From positions 1-18,152 of the forward strand of contig CALCIB010000073.1 of assembly GCA_937907525.1 (NCBI GenBank): 18,152 bases of DNA. Reading direction: 5' to 3'. The position numbers and the translations under genes are program-made. The notes beneath the pieces are model-generated. The model was not told the origin of the DNA. It searched no databases and worked only from the letters and a program-made list of their open reading frames with translations. This stretch comes from an uncultured Planctomycetales bacterium. Its GTDB lineage: Bacteria > Planctomycetota > Planctomycetia > Isosphaerales > Isosphaeraceae. This document shows, piece after piece, positions 1 through 7,537 of this stretch. Numbering within the stretch: the stretch's first letter is position 1; the number at the start of each line of letters is the position of its first letter.

Positions 1-2275
1 CGTCGACGCAGTTGAGGACGAAGGTCACGTTGTCGAAGTCGAGGTTCTCGATCTTGCGGCGGCGGATCTCGAAGAACTGTTCGGAGACCATGTCCAGGTC
101 GGCGATGGCGACGACGTTGATCTCGGCCGGCTTGGCGTCGGCCTTGGTCTCGTCTTTCTTCTCGTCGGCCTTGGGTTCCTCGGGCTTGGCGTCGGCGGCG
201 GGGGCGCCCTTGACCCTGGCGGCGATGGTGTAGGCCTGGCCGGAGGCGACGTGGCGGCGGCGGGGGTTGATGCCGCTGACGCCCATGAAGCCTTGCTCGA
301 CGGCCTCGGACCACTCGATGATCCCGCCCTTGTCGCTGGTCCGGAGCAGGGGGGTGAACTCGGGCCCCGCCCCCCCTTCGCGGGCGCGGAGCAGGCCGGG
401 GAAGAGCGAGACGACCTCTTGAAGCCCGGCCGTGGCGGGCTGGTCGGGGTTGAAGGCGTCGGTCGCGTAGGGGTCGTGGCCGATGAAGACGACTTCCGGC
501 GGCATGTCGGCCAACTGCGGGTGCGGGTTGTACGGGTTCCAGACGATCTGGGTCGTCGGCCACTCGACGTTGACGAGCTTCAGAAGCTCGGTCAGGTCGC
601 CCTTCTGGTCGGGAGGCGCGCCGCCGCCGAAGGGGCCGCCGGCGGGCTGCTTGGGGACCTCGGGGGCGATCTGGGGGTTGTCGACCGGGAACGGGTCCAT
701 GAGCAGGAGCGTGGCCCCGCCTTGCTTGACGAAGGCGGTCAGGTTGTCGATCTGGGGCTGGGTCAGCGACGACGGCTGCGCCACCAACAGGACGTCGAGT
801 TCGGCGTCGATGGCCGCGTCGGGGGCGACGGAGGAGACGTCGTACTGCTTCTTCAGTTCGGTGACGATCGACCATTCCGGCGTCTGGCCGAAGCTGCGCT
901 GGTCGAAGCCCCCCATCAGCTTGGCGTCGGTGTTGAGGATCCCCACCTTCTTGCGGCCGGCGCGGGAGACGACCTGGATCGACCGGGTCAGCTCGTACTC
1001 CACCGGCAGGCCCTGGTCGAAGAACGGGATGACGACCTCCTCCAGCCCGGAGGTGAAGGCGACGCCCAGGAAGATCTCGGTGGAGCTTTGCTTGGCCTGC
1101 TCGGTGGAGAAGACGCGCCGAGGCGCGATGCCGAAGCGCTTCTCGGCGTCGCGGGCCTCGGTGGAGAAGTTCTCGGTGGGGATCAGGTTGAGTTGGATCC
1201 GGCCGCCGCTTCTGGCCTGATACTCCTTCAGGAGCCCCAGCAGGTCGGTCTTGACCTCGACGTACTCGCGGGGGACCTCGGGGCTGTAGTACGCCTCGAT
1301 CAGCACCGGGCGGTCGGCGGGGATCTTGCGGATCAGGGCGATCGTCTCGGCCGAGAGCGTGTGCAGCCGCTCGGCGCTGGCGTCGGCCCGGACGCCCAGG
1401 CGGTCGATCATGAGGTTGAGGCTGAAGAGGGCCAGGAGGACCGACAGGAACCGAACCGCCGCGTGGACCCAACGGCGTTTGCCGGCCTCACCGCCGGCCC
1501 AGTGGCGGCGGCCCAGAAGCAGCATGTTCAGATAAAGCATCGCCGCGGCCAGCGACGCGAAGTAGAAGACCCCGGAGAGCGAGATCACCCCGGCGCCGAA
1601 GTCGCGGAACATCGCCGGCACCGACCAGTCCTCAAGCCCCCGGCGCAGGGCCGTCCCGGTCGAGGAGCCCAACGATCCCAGGAAGATCGGCGCGGCGCAG
1701 AACAGGGCGCCGAGGATGAACGCCACCGTCACGTTCGAGGAGAGCAACGAAGCCGCCATCCCCACCGCGATCAGCATCGCCCCCATCAGCCAGTAGCCCA
1801 GGTAGGTGGCGAACATCACCCCCAGGTCGGGCTTGCCCAGCGACGAGAGCACCAGGAGATGGCTCGTCGAGAAGAGCAGGGCGACGGTGTAGATCCCCAG
1901 CGCCGCCAGGTACTTGCCCAGGACGACGTCGAGGTCGTGGGCGGGCAGGGTGAAGAGGAGTTCGTCGGTCCCCTGCCGGCGCTCGTCGGCCCAGAGGCTC
2001 ATGGTGACGGCGGGGATGAAGAACAACAGCAAGTACGGCATGTACTTGTTGAGCTGGTCGAGGTTGGCCAGGTTGTTGGTGAAGAACTCGTCCTGCCAGA
2101 ACGCCACCGCCGAGCTGATCAGCACGAACAGGGTGATGAAGACGTAGCCGGCCGGGTTGCTGAAGTAGCTCTGGAGGTTCCGTTTGAACACGGCCGCGAC
2201 GACGTGGGGACGCAACGGCCGGATCGCCGGCGCCGTCCGCGTCGCTGGGGCGGGGTTGGTCAGGGTCGTGGCCAC
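1..2275 (-). CDS. GldF-GldG-type fusion: ABC-2 permease joined to auxiliary ABC_transp_aux domain (partial, 3' end outside window)
   Basis: The reverse strand is open from a GTG at 2275 to the left edge (758 codons, no stop), so the C-terminus is missing. The start is supported by AGAGGT 8 nt upstream (2284-2289). Residues about 25-255 form an ABC-2 permease with six hydrophobic stretches and the segment ERRQGTDELLFTLP (about 98-111), typical of GldF-like permeases. A further membrane segment lies at about 272-291. A GldG-like periplasmic part follows, opening with the family-type 'AERLHTLS' at about 301-308. A Lys/Glu/Ala-rich low-complexity linker is encoded at about 124-210. It lies 89 nt downstream of the ATPase gene, so the two probably form one operon and one exporter. 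In Bacteroidetes GldF and GldG are separate gliding proteins; in planctomycetes the fused form is common and its substrate is unknown. The family call is firm, the function open. Confidence 0.9.
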   Translation of the reverse strand, partial: MATTLTNPAPATRTAPAIRPLRPHVVAAVFKRNLQSYFSNPAGYVFITLFVLISSAVAFWQDEFFTNNLANLDQLNKYMPYLLLFFIPAVTMSLWADERRQGTDELLFTLPAHDLDVVLGKYLAALGIYTVALLFSTSHLLVLSSLGKPDLGVMFATYLGYWLMGAMLIAVGMAASLLSSNVTVAFILGALFCAAPIFLGSLGSSTGTALRRGLEDWSVPAMFRDFGAGVISLSGVFYFASLAAAMLYLNMLLLGRRHWAGGEAGKRRWVHAAVRFLSVLLALFSLNLMIDRLGVRADASAERLHTLSAETIALIRKIPADRPVLIEAYYSPEVPREYVEVKTDLLGLLKEYQARSGGRIQLNLIPTENFSTEARDAEKRFGIAPRRVFSTEQAKQSSTEIFLGVAFTSGLEEVVIPFFDQGLPVEYELTRSIQVVSRAGRKKVGILNTDAKLMGGFDQRSFGQTPEWSIVTELKKQYDVSSVAPDAAIDAELDVLLVAQPSSLTQPQIDNLTAFVKQGGATLLLMDPFPVDNPQIAPEVPKQPAGGPFGGGAPPDQKGDLTELLKLVNVEWPTTQIVWNPYNPHPQLADMPPEVVFIGHDPYATDAFNPDQPATAGLQEVVSLFPGLLRAREGGAGPEFTPLLRTSDKGGIIEWSEAVEQGFMGVSGINPRRRHVASGQAYTIAARVKGAPAADAKPEEPKADEKKDETKADAKPAEINVVAIADLDMVSEQFFEIRRRKIENLDFDNVTFVLNCVD

Positions 2276-2364
2276 CGCGGGGTACCTCTGCTCGGGTCGT
2301 CGATGTCGGGAGTGGGGTCGTCGCCGGCCGGGACGGCGTCCCTCGCCGTCGGCGCGGGGACGGG

Positions 2365-3093
2365 TCAGACGGGCTGGGCGGTGAGTTCGTGGAAGGCTTC
2401 CTCGAGCGAGCCGCCGCGGCGGGCGAGTTCGGCGGGGGCGCCGTCGAAGACGATCTTGCCGTCGTGGATGAACAGGACGCGGGCGGCGACCGGCTCGACC
2501 TCCTGCAAGATGTGGGTGGAGACCAGCACGGTCTTGGTCTTGCCCAGCTCGCGGATCAGGGCGCGGACGCCGCGGATCTGGTTGGGGTCCAGGCCGCTGG
2601 TGGGCTCGTCCATGATCAGGACGTCGGGGTCGTGGAGGATGGCCTGGGCCATCGAGACCCGCTGACGATACCCCTTGGAGAGCTTGCCGATCGGCTTGTG
2701 GGCGACGTCGGCGAGCACGCACAGGTCGACCGCGGCGTCGATCCGCTCCCGCAGCCGGGCGCCCGACAGCCCGCGGGCGGCGCCGAAGAACTGGAGCAGG
2801 CCCAGGGGGGTCATGTCGGGGTAGAGGGGGCCGTTCTCCGGCAGGTAGCCCAGGCGCTCGGCGGCGGCGATGCGGTCCTCCCGCACGTCGATCCCGGCGA
2901 TCCGGGCCGAGCCCCTGGTGGGGGCCATGAAGCCGGTCAACAGCTTCATGGTGGTGGACTTGCCGGCGCCGTTGGGGCCCAAAAACGCGACCACCTGGCC
3001 CTGGGGGATGGAGAACGTGACGTCGCGGATCGCCAGGAACGACCCGAATTGCTTGCAAAGCCCGTCGGCTTCGATCATGGCCGGCGTTGACAT
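2365..3093 (-). CDS. ABC transporter ATP-binding protein (GldA/NatA-like)
   Basis: A 242-aa nucleotide-binding subunit. Walker A GPNGAGKST is at 39-47, the signature LSKGYRQ at 138-144, Walker B DVLIMDEP at 157-164 and the H-loop His at 194. The Q-loop position reads LPEN (84-87), with Glu rather than Gln, as is frequent in the GldA branch. The reading frame extends upstream to 3291, but the ATG at 3093 is preferred: GAGGAA lies about 9 nt upstream, and the extra 66 residues are Arg/Pro-rich and match no ABC N-terminus. The next gene downstream is the GldF-GldG fusion, which supplies membrane and periplasmic parts, so this protein should power that exporter from the cytoplasm. A plain ATPase of another ABC-2 exporter is the alternative; the context argues for the Gld-like complex. 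Confidence 0.95.
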   Translation of the reverse strand: MSTPAMIEADGLCKQFGSFLAIRDVTFSIPQGQVVAFLGPNGAGKSTTMKLLTGFMAPTRGSARIAGIDVREDRIAAAERLGYLPENGPLYPDMTPLGLLQFFGAARGLSGARLRERIDAAVDLCVLADVAHKPIGKLSKGYRQRVSMAQAILHDPDVLIMDEPTSGLDPNQIRGVRALIRELGKTKTVLVSTHILQEVEPVAARVLFIHDGKIVFDGAPAELARRGGSLEEAFHELTAQPV

Positions 3094-3374
3094 GCCGTTG
3101 GGTTCCTCTTCTGGCCTGGTCATCACTTCGGGTGGGTCGGCGTCGCGGCGGGCGCGGGGGGGGCGCGTCGCCTTCACGACCGCGCGGGATCCGCTCTCGC
3201 GGGGGATCGAGCGACCGTCGCGCCGTATTGGCGTCGTTACGTCGATCCGGCGGAAGGGGTTCATTATGCGCGGCCCGCGGACGCGACGCAACGCCGCTGG
3301 GGCGGGGCGGCGGACTCGATTTCGTCACCGACGATTTCGACTTAGGGAGTCCGCGTAAACCAAGCGGCGGCGAC

Positions 3375-3683
3375 TCAGTCCGAATCATCGTCCTCGACGG
3401 GCGGCCTAAAGACGTGAATGGACGAGACGACCAGCGCCGTTTCATCGGTCGAGAATCGGAAGTTGACCACGAAGTAGACCGCGTCGCCGTCCGACGTCGG
3501 CATGACCGCCTTGGAGGACATGCCCTCGCCGGGGAAGGCCGTCGGCCCGGCGGGTTCCGAATAGGCCGAGGGCCGTAGCGCCAGCGCCTGGAGGTGGCCC
3601 AGGACGAAGACGAGTTCGTCACGGCGAAGGCCGTCGAGGGCGGTTCGCGCGTCGGGAGAGAACAGGACTCGATAACCGCTCAT
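3375..3683 (-). CDS. RelE/ParE-like small protein, toxin-like partner of a two-gene operon
   Basis: A 102-aa protein whose ATG overlaps the stop of the preceding gene in ATGA (3680-3683), so translation is probably coupled. It begins YRVLFSPDARTALDGL, resembling the first strand and helix of RelE/ParE-fold toxins ('v.fs..a...l..l'), and a later stretch, YFVVNFRFSTDETALVVSSI (70-89), would form the terminal beta hairpin. The C-terminus is acidic (EDDDSD). I see no clear catalytic Arg/Lys/His set of the RelE kind, so it may be a ParE-like or inactive member. A frame-consistent extension upstream runs through the previous gene in another frame and is a shadow. Real gene: likely. Fold: a pattern-based inference. 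Toxic activity: untested. Confidence 0.7.
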   Translation of the reverse strand: MSGYRVLFSPDARTALDGLRRDELVFVLGHLQALALRPSAYSEPAGPTAFPGEGMSSKAVMPTSDGDAVYFVVNFRFSTDETALVVSSIHVFRPPVEDDDSD

Positions 3684-4240
3684 CGCGTCCCGCGGGCGAG
3701 CAGGTATTCCGAGAGCGACGTCAACTCCACTTCCCCCCTCGCGACGGCCTCGTCGGCGGCCCTGGTCGATTCCGCGAGTTCCGGACGCTCCGCCAGGAAC
3801 GCGGACAGCGGGCGGACGTCGAGCATCGCCGGGTCGACTTTCAGGCCGACGGAAGGGAAGTCGATGAGCCTGATCGCGGGATCGTCGATGAGGCGCTTCA
3901 CGTCGGCGAGACGGCGCTTGAGTCGTTTCAGTCCGCGCGCGGGACCGTTGGGGCCGGCATGGCTCGCGGCCGACCGCGCGACGTCGGCGGCGGCCACGGC
4001 CCACTCGCGATACAAGCGAACCACGGCGGCGTCGTCGTCGAGGTCGTAAGCCCGGTCGCCCTGATAGACCTCGCGCCGCCAGGACGCCTCGCCCTCGGCG
4101 ACCCCCTCGAAAAGATCGTTCATCCCCCGAACGGCGCGGGCCAGCGTCGCGCGCGATCTCCCGGCGGCCTTCTCGGCCCGACGGGCCTCGTCGACCCGCC
4201 GAGCCGCCATGATTCCGACCACTCGCGCGTCCAGGGACAT
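3680..4240 (-). CDS. Hypothetical 186-aa charged helical protein upstream of the RelE-like gene
   Basis: Start chosen at the ATG at 4240, where GGGAGGTT lies about 6 nt upstream; a GTG 10 codons earlier (4270) has no such site. The product is rich in Ala, Arg, Asp and Glu and looks almost wholly alpha-helical, with a probable coiled coil in the first half. It has no signal peptide, membrane segment, HTH or ribbon-helix-helix that I can see. Its stop overlaps the ATG of the RelE-like gene by four bases, the usual arrangement of a type II antitoxin gene followed by its toxin, but 186 residues is long for an antitoxin and no DNA-binding motif shows. I do not recognise the family. Function by context: possible antitoxin or partner of the 102-aa protein. 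Confidence 0.75.
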   Translation of the reverse strand: MSLDARVVGIMAARRVDEARRAEKAAGRSRATLARAVRGMNDLFEGVAEGEASWRREVYQGDRAYDLDDDAAVVRLYREWAVAAADVARSAASHAGPNGPARGLKRLKRRLADVKRLIDDPAIRLIDFPSVGLKVDPAMLDVRPLSAFLAERPELAESTRAADEAVARGEVELTSLSEYLLARGTR

Positions 4241-4376
4241 AGACCAACCTCCCGTAAAGAACGTCGCCACGTCGCGTCCTCTTGATTGATTCTAAGAGCC
4301 GGTCGATTCCGAGGCCAGCCGGGGGATGAAGACTGGCGAATTCCGTCACCAGCGGAGATGGTTTTTACCGGCCCCC

Positions 4377-4590
4377 AAACGCGCGAAGCCCTCGAACCGG
4401 CGAGGGCCGATTCGGGGGCTTCGTGATGAGCGTGGCTGATTGGCGGACTCGGCCGCCTCTCGCGCGGCTGGCCTTCCGAACCTGTCGGCCGACCCGTCCC
4501 GCGTTGGATGACGAGTGAACTCTACACCCTCGACGGCGACGACGGAACCATGTTGCCGGGAATCAACGCCGGCGTGGCGTTTCGGCGACG
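4377..4590 (-). repeat. 3'-end intergenic repeat, copy A (about 214 bp)
   Basis: This stretch matches 9016-9232 along its length. The ends match best: AAACGCGCGAAGCCCTCG at the hairpin end, and a 56-bp block (4535-4590 versus 9177-9232) with only 4 mismatches by eye. Shorter shared words lie between (CTTCGTGATG, CGGCCGCCTC, ACCCGTCCCGC). The repeat begins 13 nt after the stop of the PEP-CTERM gene and ends in a hairpin. It fills most of the 363-nt gap between 4240 and 4604; I see no gene in it. Confidence 0.8.
4384..4423 (-). terminator. Hairpin A behind the PEP-CTERM gene (probable terminator)
   Basis: Arms CGAAGCCC-CGAA and TTCG-GGGGCTTCG form a GC-rich stem with a roughly 13-nt inner loop. 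On the minus strand it is followed by CGCGTTT, not a long U tract. The same CTTCGCGCGTTT follows the hairpins at 9023 and 5501, and all three lie downstream of minus-strand genes, so a terminator or mRNA 3'-end role is inferred. Confidence 0.55.
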
Positions 4591-4603
4591 ACGGACGCCG
4601 GGG

Positions 4604-5203
4604 TCAGACGGCCCGAGCCCGCCGCCGTCGCGCCGTCCAGAGCCCGCACCCGACGCCGATCGCCGCCAGGGCCAGGCTCGACGGCTCGGGGACCACGGTG
4701 AGGACCATCGAATCGGCGTGGTCTCCCGAACCCCACGTCCAGGTGTAGGTCCCCGGCGTCAAGCCGAGGCTGGCGAACGTCGCGCCGGCGATCGTCGCGG
4801 TCCCCTGCAAGGGATCGAGCGAGGTGTAGCCCGCGGGCAGGATCAGAAGCGAAATGCCGAACTCGACGGCGGCCCCGAACGCGTCGCCCGAACCGCTCGT
4901 GGAGGCGGTCGCGTCCCCGCCTCCAAGGGTCGCGGGCCCAGTCGCGAGCCCCGTGTAAGCGTCGATGTCGAGATCCACGCCGGCGGGGCCGGTGAGCAGA
5001 GACCCCGCGCCGGGATAGACCCCCGACGGCGACGTGGTCGTCAGCAGGAGCGACAGGTCGGTCGTGTCGGCGCTCCCGCTACCGGAGATGATCACCCCGG
5101 AGGCGTCCTGGACCGCCGTCAGGACGATCTCGCCGCGCGCGGGCGTCGCCGCGAGGACCAGCGCCAGTCCCAAACCCATCAGCCCCAAGTCCCTCTGCCT
5201 CAT
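4604..5203 (-). CDS. PEP-CTERM sorting domain protein
   Basis: A 199-aa exported protein. The ATG at 5203 has AGGAGG 5 nt upstream; an in-frame ATG six codons earlier lacks one. Residues 1-24 are a signal peptide (basic MRQR, hydrophobic GLMGLGLALVLAAT, cleavage near ARG). The middle is a low-complexity, Gly/Ser/Thr/Asp-rich beta-type region of unknown function. The C-terminus is a classic PEP-CTERM signal: VPEP at 171-174, a hydrophobic helix, then the basic tail ARRRRARAV. Such tails are recognised by exosortase, which should be encoded elsewhere in this genome. The protein is therefore probably delivered to the cell surface or matrix. A relic of a close paralogue lies upstream at 5572-5681. 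Downstream is repeat copy A with its hairpin. Confidence 0.93.
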   Translation of the reverse strand: MRQRDLGLMGLGLALVLAATPARGEIVLTAVQDASGVIISGSGSADTTDLSLLLTTTSPSGVYPGAGSLLTGPAGVDLDIDAYTGLATGPATLGGGDATASTSGSGDAFGAAVEFGISLLILPAGYTSLDPLQGTATIAGATFASLGLTPGTYTWTWGSGDHADSMVLTVVPEPSSLALAAIGVGCGLWTARRRRARAV

Positions 5204-5314
5204 CGCGTCCTCCTGGATCATCGATTGGATCGTCGCCTCGCCGACCGTCGCGGCCGGGGACTCGCGCGAACCACCGGCCGCGATCGACCCCGCCCGGCGA
5301 GTTCCTCGCGGATC

Positions 5315-5344
5315 TTAATGGGTCGCCCGATCGGTTGGAAGCAA
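5315..5344 (-). promoter_or_regulatory. Possible sigma-70-like promoter of the PEP-CTERM gene
   Basis: On the minus strand TTGCTT (5339-5344) and CATTAA (5315-5320) are separated by 18 nt, in an AT-richer patch about 110 nt upstream of the start codon. The match to the consensus is moderate; weak evidence only. The rest of 5204-5500 holds nothing else that I can identify. Confidence 0.25.
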
Positions 5345-5500
5345 AAAACCAACGCAGCCGTCGAGTTTGGGAAACATGCTTGGGGGCCGGATGTTCAACT
5401 AGATTCGTGACGCCGCAAGTTATCGACTTCTAGAGTCTCGGACGTCCGCGAAGATCGCGCCTCGCGCTTGGTCCCGGGCCCCGGCCGGTCTGGAAACGCG

Positions 5501-5539
5501 CGAAGCTCCCGAACAAGCGCGCCCGTCCGGGAGTTTTCG
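5501..5539 (-). terminator. Hairpin C behind the PEP-CTERM relic (probable terminator)
   Basis: CGAAGCTCCCG pairs with CGGGAGTTTTCG (one bulged T, one G-T pair). It shares the flank AAACGCGCGAAG with hairpins A and B but has a different stem sequence. It lies about 30 nt beyond the relic's stop position, as hairpin A lies beyond the intact gene, so the relic kept its own 3' end. Confidence 0.5.
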
Positions 5540-5571
5540 ACGACCGCTTCCCTCTTGTTTCGACGCCGGCG

Positions 5572-5681
5572 TCAGGCGGCCCGGCTCCGCCGCCGCCGGA
5601 GACGACCACGCCGGAGGCGTTCTGGACCGCCGTCAGGAGGATCGCCCCGCGCGTCGGCGTCGAGGCCGAGCACCTCCTCAT
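5572..5681 (-). pseudogene. Internally deleted relic of a PEP-CTERM paralogue
   Basis: From an ATG at 5681 the reverse strand reads a shortened leader, then TPTRGAILLTAVQNASGVVV, close to TPARGEIVLTAVQDASGVII of the intact gene (residues 20-39). After a GGC-rich run it jumps to a sequence matching the intact gene's last codons and stop: CCGGGCCGCCTGACGCCGG (5565-5583) against TCGGGCCGTCTGACCCCGG. The hydrophobic core of the signal peptide and all the middle of the protein (about 450 bp) are gone, and the junction is out of frame with the old stop codon. The rest of the gap up to 5841 holds only the leader of the next gene. Confidence 0.75.
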
Positions 5682-5841
5682 GGGTCCGCCCGTCCATGCT
5701 CGAATAATTCCAAGGGAAGTCACGCCTTGATTTCCGCCGCGTAACGTAAGAATGTCGGGAGACGTTTCGAGACGTCGCGCCGCACGTCGTCGGTCGTCAT
5801 GTCTCGTCGCCGATTCGTTCGAGTCCTCGGGAGGACGTCCC

Positions 5842-7497
5842 ATGCCCCTTCTTGGCGGAAGGTTCGGCCGGCGGCCCGGCGCGGTTCGAGGGGTCGCGGC
5901 GCTGGCGGCGGGGCTGGCGACGGTCGTCGCGTCCGCCGCCCTGGCGGATGACGGGCCGAGGGCCGGGCCGCCGGAGTCGAGCGGCAGCGCGGCCGACCCC
6001 GCCGGCTTCATCGACCCGCTGTTGAAGGCCGCGTGGGAAGAGGACGGCGTCAAGCCCGCCGTCCCCGCCGGCGACGAGGAGTACCTTCGTCGGGCGTATC
6101 TGGACGTGATCGGCCGGATTCCGACGGTCGCCGAGGCCCGCGAGTTCCTGACGACCAAGGCCCCGGACAAACGGGCGCGGCTGATCGACCAGTTGCTGGA
6201 GCACGTCGACTACCCCAAGAACTTCGCGACCCTCTGGACGAACCTCCTGCTGGGCCGGAGCCGCCAGGAGCGGAACGTCGACCGCGACGCCCTGACCGCC
6301 TGGCTCCGCAAGCAGTTCGCCGCCGACCGGCCCTGGAACGAGACGGTCTACGACCTGGTGACCGCCAGCGGGTCGAACAAGGAGAACGGCGCGGTCAACT
6401 ACACGATCGCCCACCTGGAGAACGAGGCCATCCCGCTGACCTCGCGGTCGACCCGGCTGTTTTTGGGCCGGCAGCTTCAGTGCGTCCAGTGCCACGACCA
6501 CCCCCAGAACGACTGGAAGCAGGCCGACTTCTGGGGGATCAACGCCTTCTACCGCGGCATCAAGGTCGAGGAGGTTCGCAAGGCCGACGCCTCCGGGCTG
6601 GAACGGGTCGATCACGTCGAGCTCTCCGACGTCCCCACCGGGGCGTTCGCCCGCTTCGACCGCCGCAACGGCATGATGGGGGTCGCCTTCCCGAAGTTCA
6701 TCGACGGCCGCAAGGTCGCCAACCCCGACAAGGCCCTCCGCCGCGTCGAACTCGGCAAGCTGGTGGTCGATCCCGACGGCGACATGCTCGCCCAGGCGAT
6801 GGTCAACCGGACCTGGGCCCACTTCATGGGCAAGGGGTTCGTCAACCCGGTCGACGACATCGGCCCCCACAACCCTCCGGCGCTCGAGCCGCTCTTCGCC
6901 AAGCTGACCGAGGAGTTCCACGCGGGCGGTTACGACGTCAAGCAGTTGATTCGCTGGATCGCCGCCTCGGCGGCCTACCAGGCGTCGAGCCTGCGCCCGG
7001 CCAAGAAGGAGTTCCCCGAGGACGAGTTGTTCAGCGTCATGGCGCTGCGGTCGATGTCGCCGGAGCAGTTGTTCGACTCGCTCCTGACCGCCACCGCCGC
7101 CCACCGCCCCGGCGGCGCGCGCGACGACGCCAAGCGCGACCGTTGGATGCGGCAGTTCCTCTTCACCTTCGGCAACGACGAGGACGACGAGACGACCAGC
7201 TTCCAGGGGACCATCCCCCAGTCGCTGATGATGATGAACGGCGAGTTGATGCGCGACGCGCTATCCGACAAGCCCGGCAGCTTCCTGACCGACGCCCTGC
7301 GACAGGCGCGGCGGTCGCGACGGCCGGCCGCGTTCATGGTCGACCAGCTCTACATGGCCGCCCTGAGCCGACGCCCCTCGAACTCCGAGGCCCAGGCGCT
7401 CGTGAGATACCTGGAGTCGCACGCCGACGCCATGCCGTTCCTCCAGGACCTCTTCTGGGCCCTGCTGAACTCCAACGAGTTCGTCCTGATCCACTGA
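5842..7497 (+). CDS. DUF1549/DUF1553 (PSCyt2/PSD1) domain protein
   Basis: A 551-aa exported protein. The ATG at 5842 has GGAGG 7 nt upstream; the frame is open earlier, but the residues before it are not signal-like. Residues 1-36 form a signal peptide (basic, then LAAGLATVVASAALA). DUF1549 spans about 55-240, with the family's FIDPLL start, YLRRAYLDVIGRIPT (81-95) and LQCVQCHDHP (212-221), which contains a CxxCH haem-type motif at 214-218. DUF1553 covers about 285-545 (MVNRTWAHFMGKGFVNPVDD at 320-339). It lacks the separate N-terminal PSCyt1 cytochrome module and carbohydrate-binding domain of larger relatives. The DUF1501 gene follows after 40 nt, the standard planctomycete pairing. The exact role is unknown; a periplasmic redox or polysaccharide-related function is often suggested. 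Confidence 0.95.
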   Translation: MPLLGGRFGRRPGAVRGVAALAAGLATVVASAALADDGPRAGPPESSGSAADPAGFIDPLLKAAWEEDGVKPAVPAGDEEYLRRAYLDVIGRIPTVAEAREFLTTKAPDKRARLIDQLLEHVDYPKNFATLWTNLLLGRSRQERNVDRDALTAWLRKQFAADRPWNETVYDLVTASGSNKENGAVNYTIAHLENEAIPLTSRSTRLFLGRQLQCVQCHDHPQNDWKQADFWGINAFYRGIKVEEVRKADASGLERVDHVELSDVPTGAFARFDRRNGMMGVAFPKFIDGRKVANPDKALRRVELGKLVVDPDGDMLAQAMVNRTWAHFMGKGFVNPVDDIGPHNPPALEPLFAKLTEEFHAGGYDVKQLIRWIAASAAYQASSLRPAKKEFPEDELFSVMALRSMSPEQLFDSLLTATAAHRPGGARDDAKRDRWMRQFLFTFGNDEDDETTSFQGTIPQSLMMMNGELMRDALSDKPGSFLTDALRQARRSRRPAAFMVDQLYMAALSRRPSNSEAQALVRYLESHADAMPFLQDLFWALLNSNEFVLIH

Positions 7498-7537
7498 CCC
7501 GTCCCGACCCGGCCCGCCCGCGCTGGAGACCCTCCCC

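Noticed and set aside
251..2665. 804-codon open frame on the plus strand
   Set aside because: It is antisense to the GldF-GldG fusion and the ATPase, both with clear motifs; its translation is Gly/Arg/Asp-rich without any domain, typical of GC-rich shadow frames.
3317..3339. CGATTTCG repeated twice with 15-nt spacing upstream of the ABC operon
   Set aside because: Could be an operator, but two 8-mers in one place without a known regulator are too weak.
5430..6170. 246-codon minus-strand frame containing the PEP-CTERM-like segment
   Set aside because: Only the short segment in 5572-5681 resembles a protein; the rest is antisense to the DUF1549 gene, so it is reported as a relic, not as a gene.
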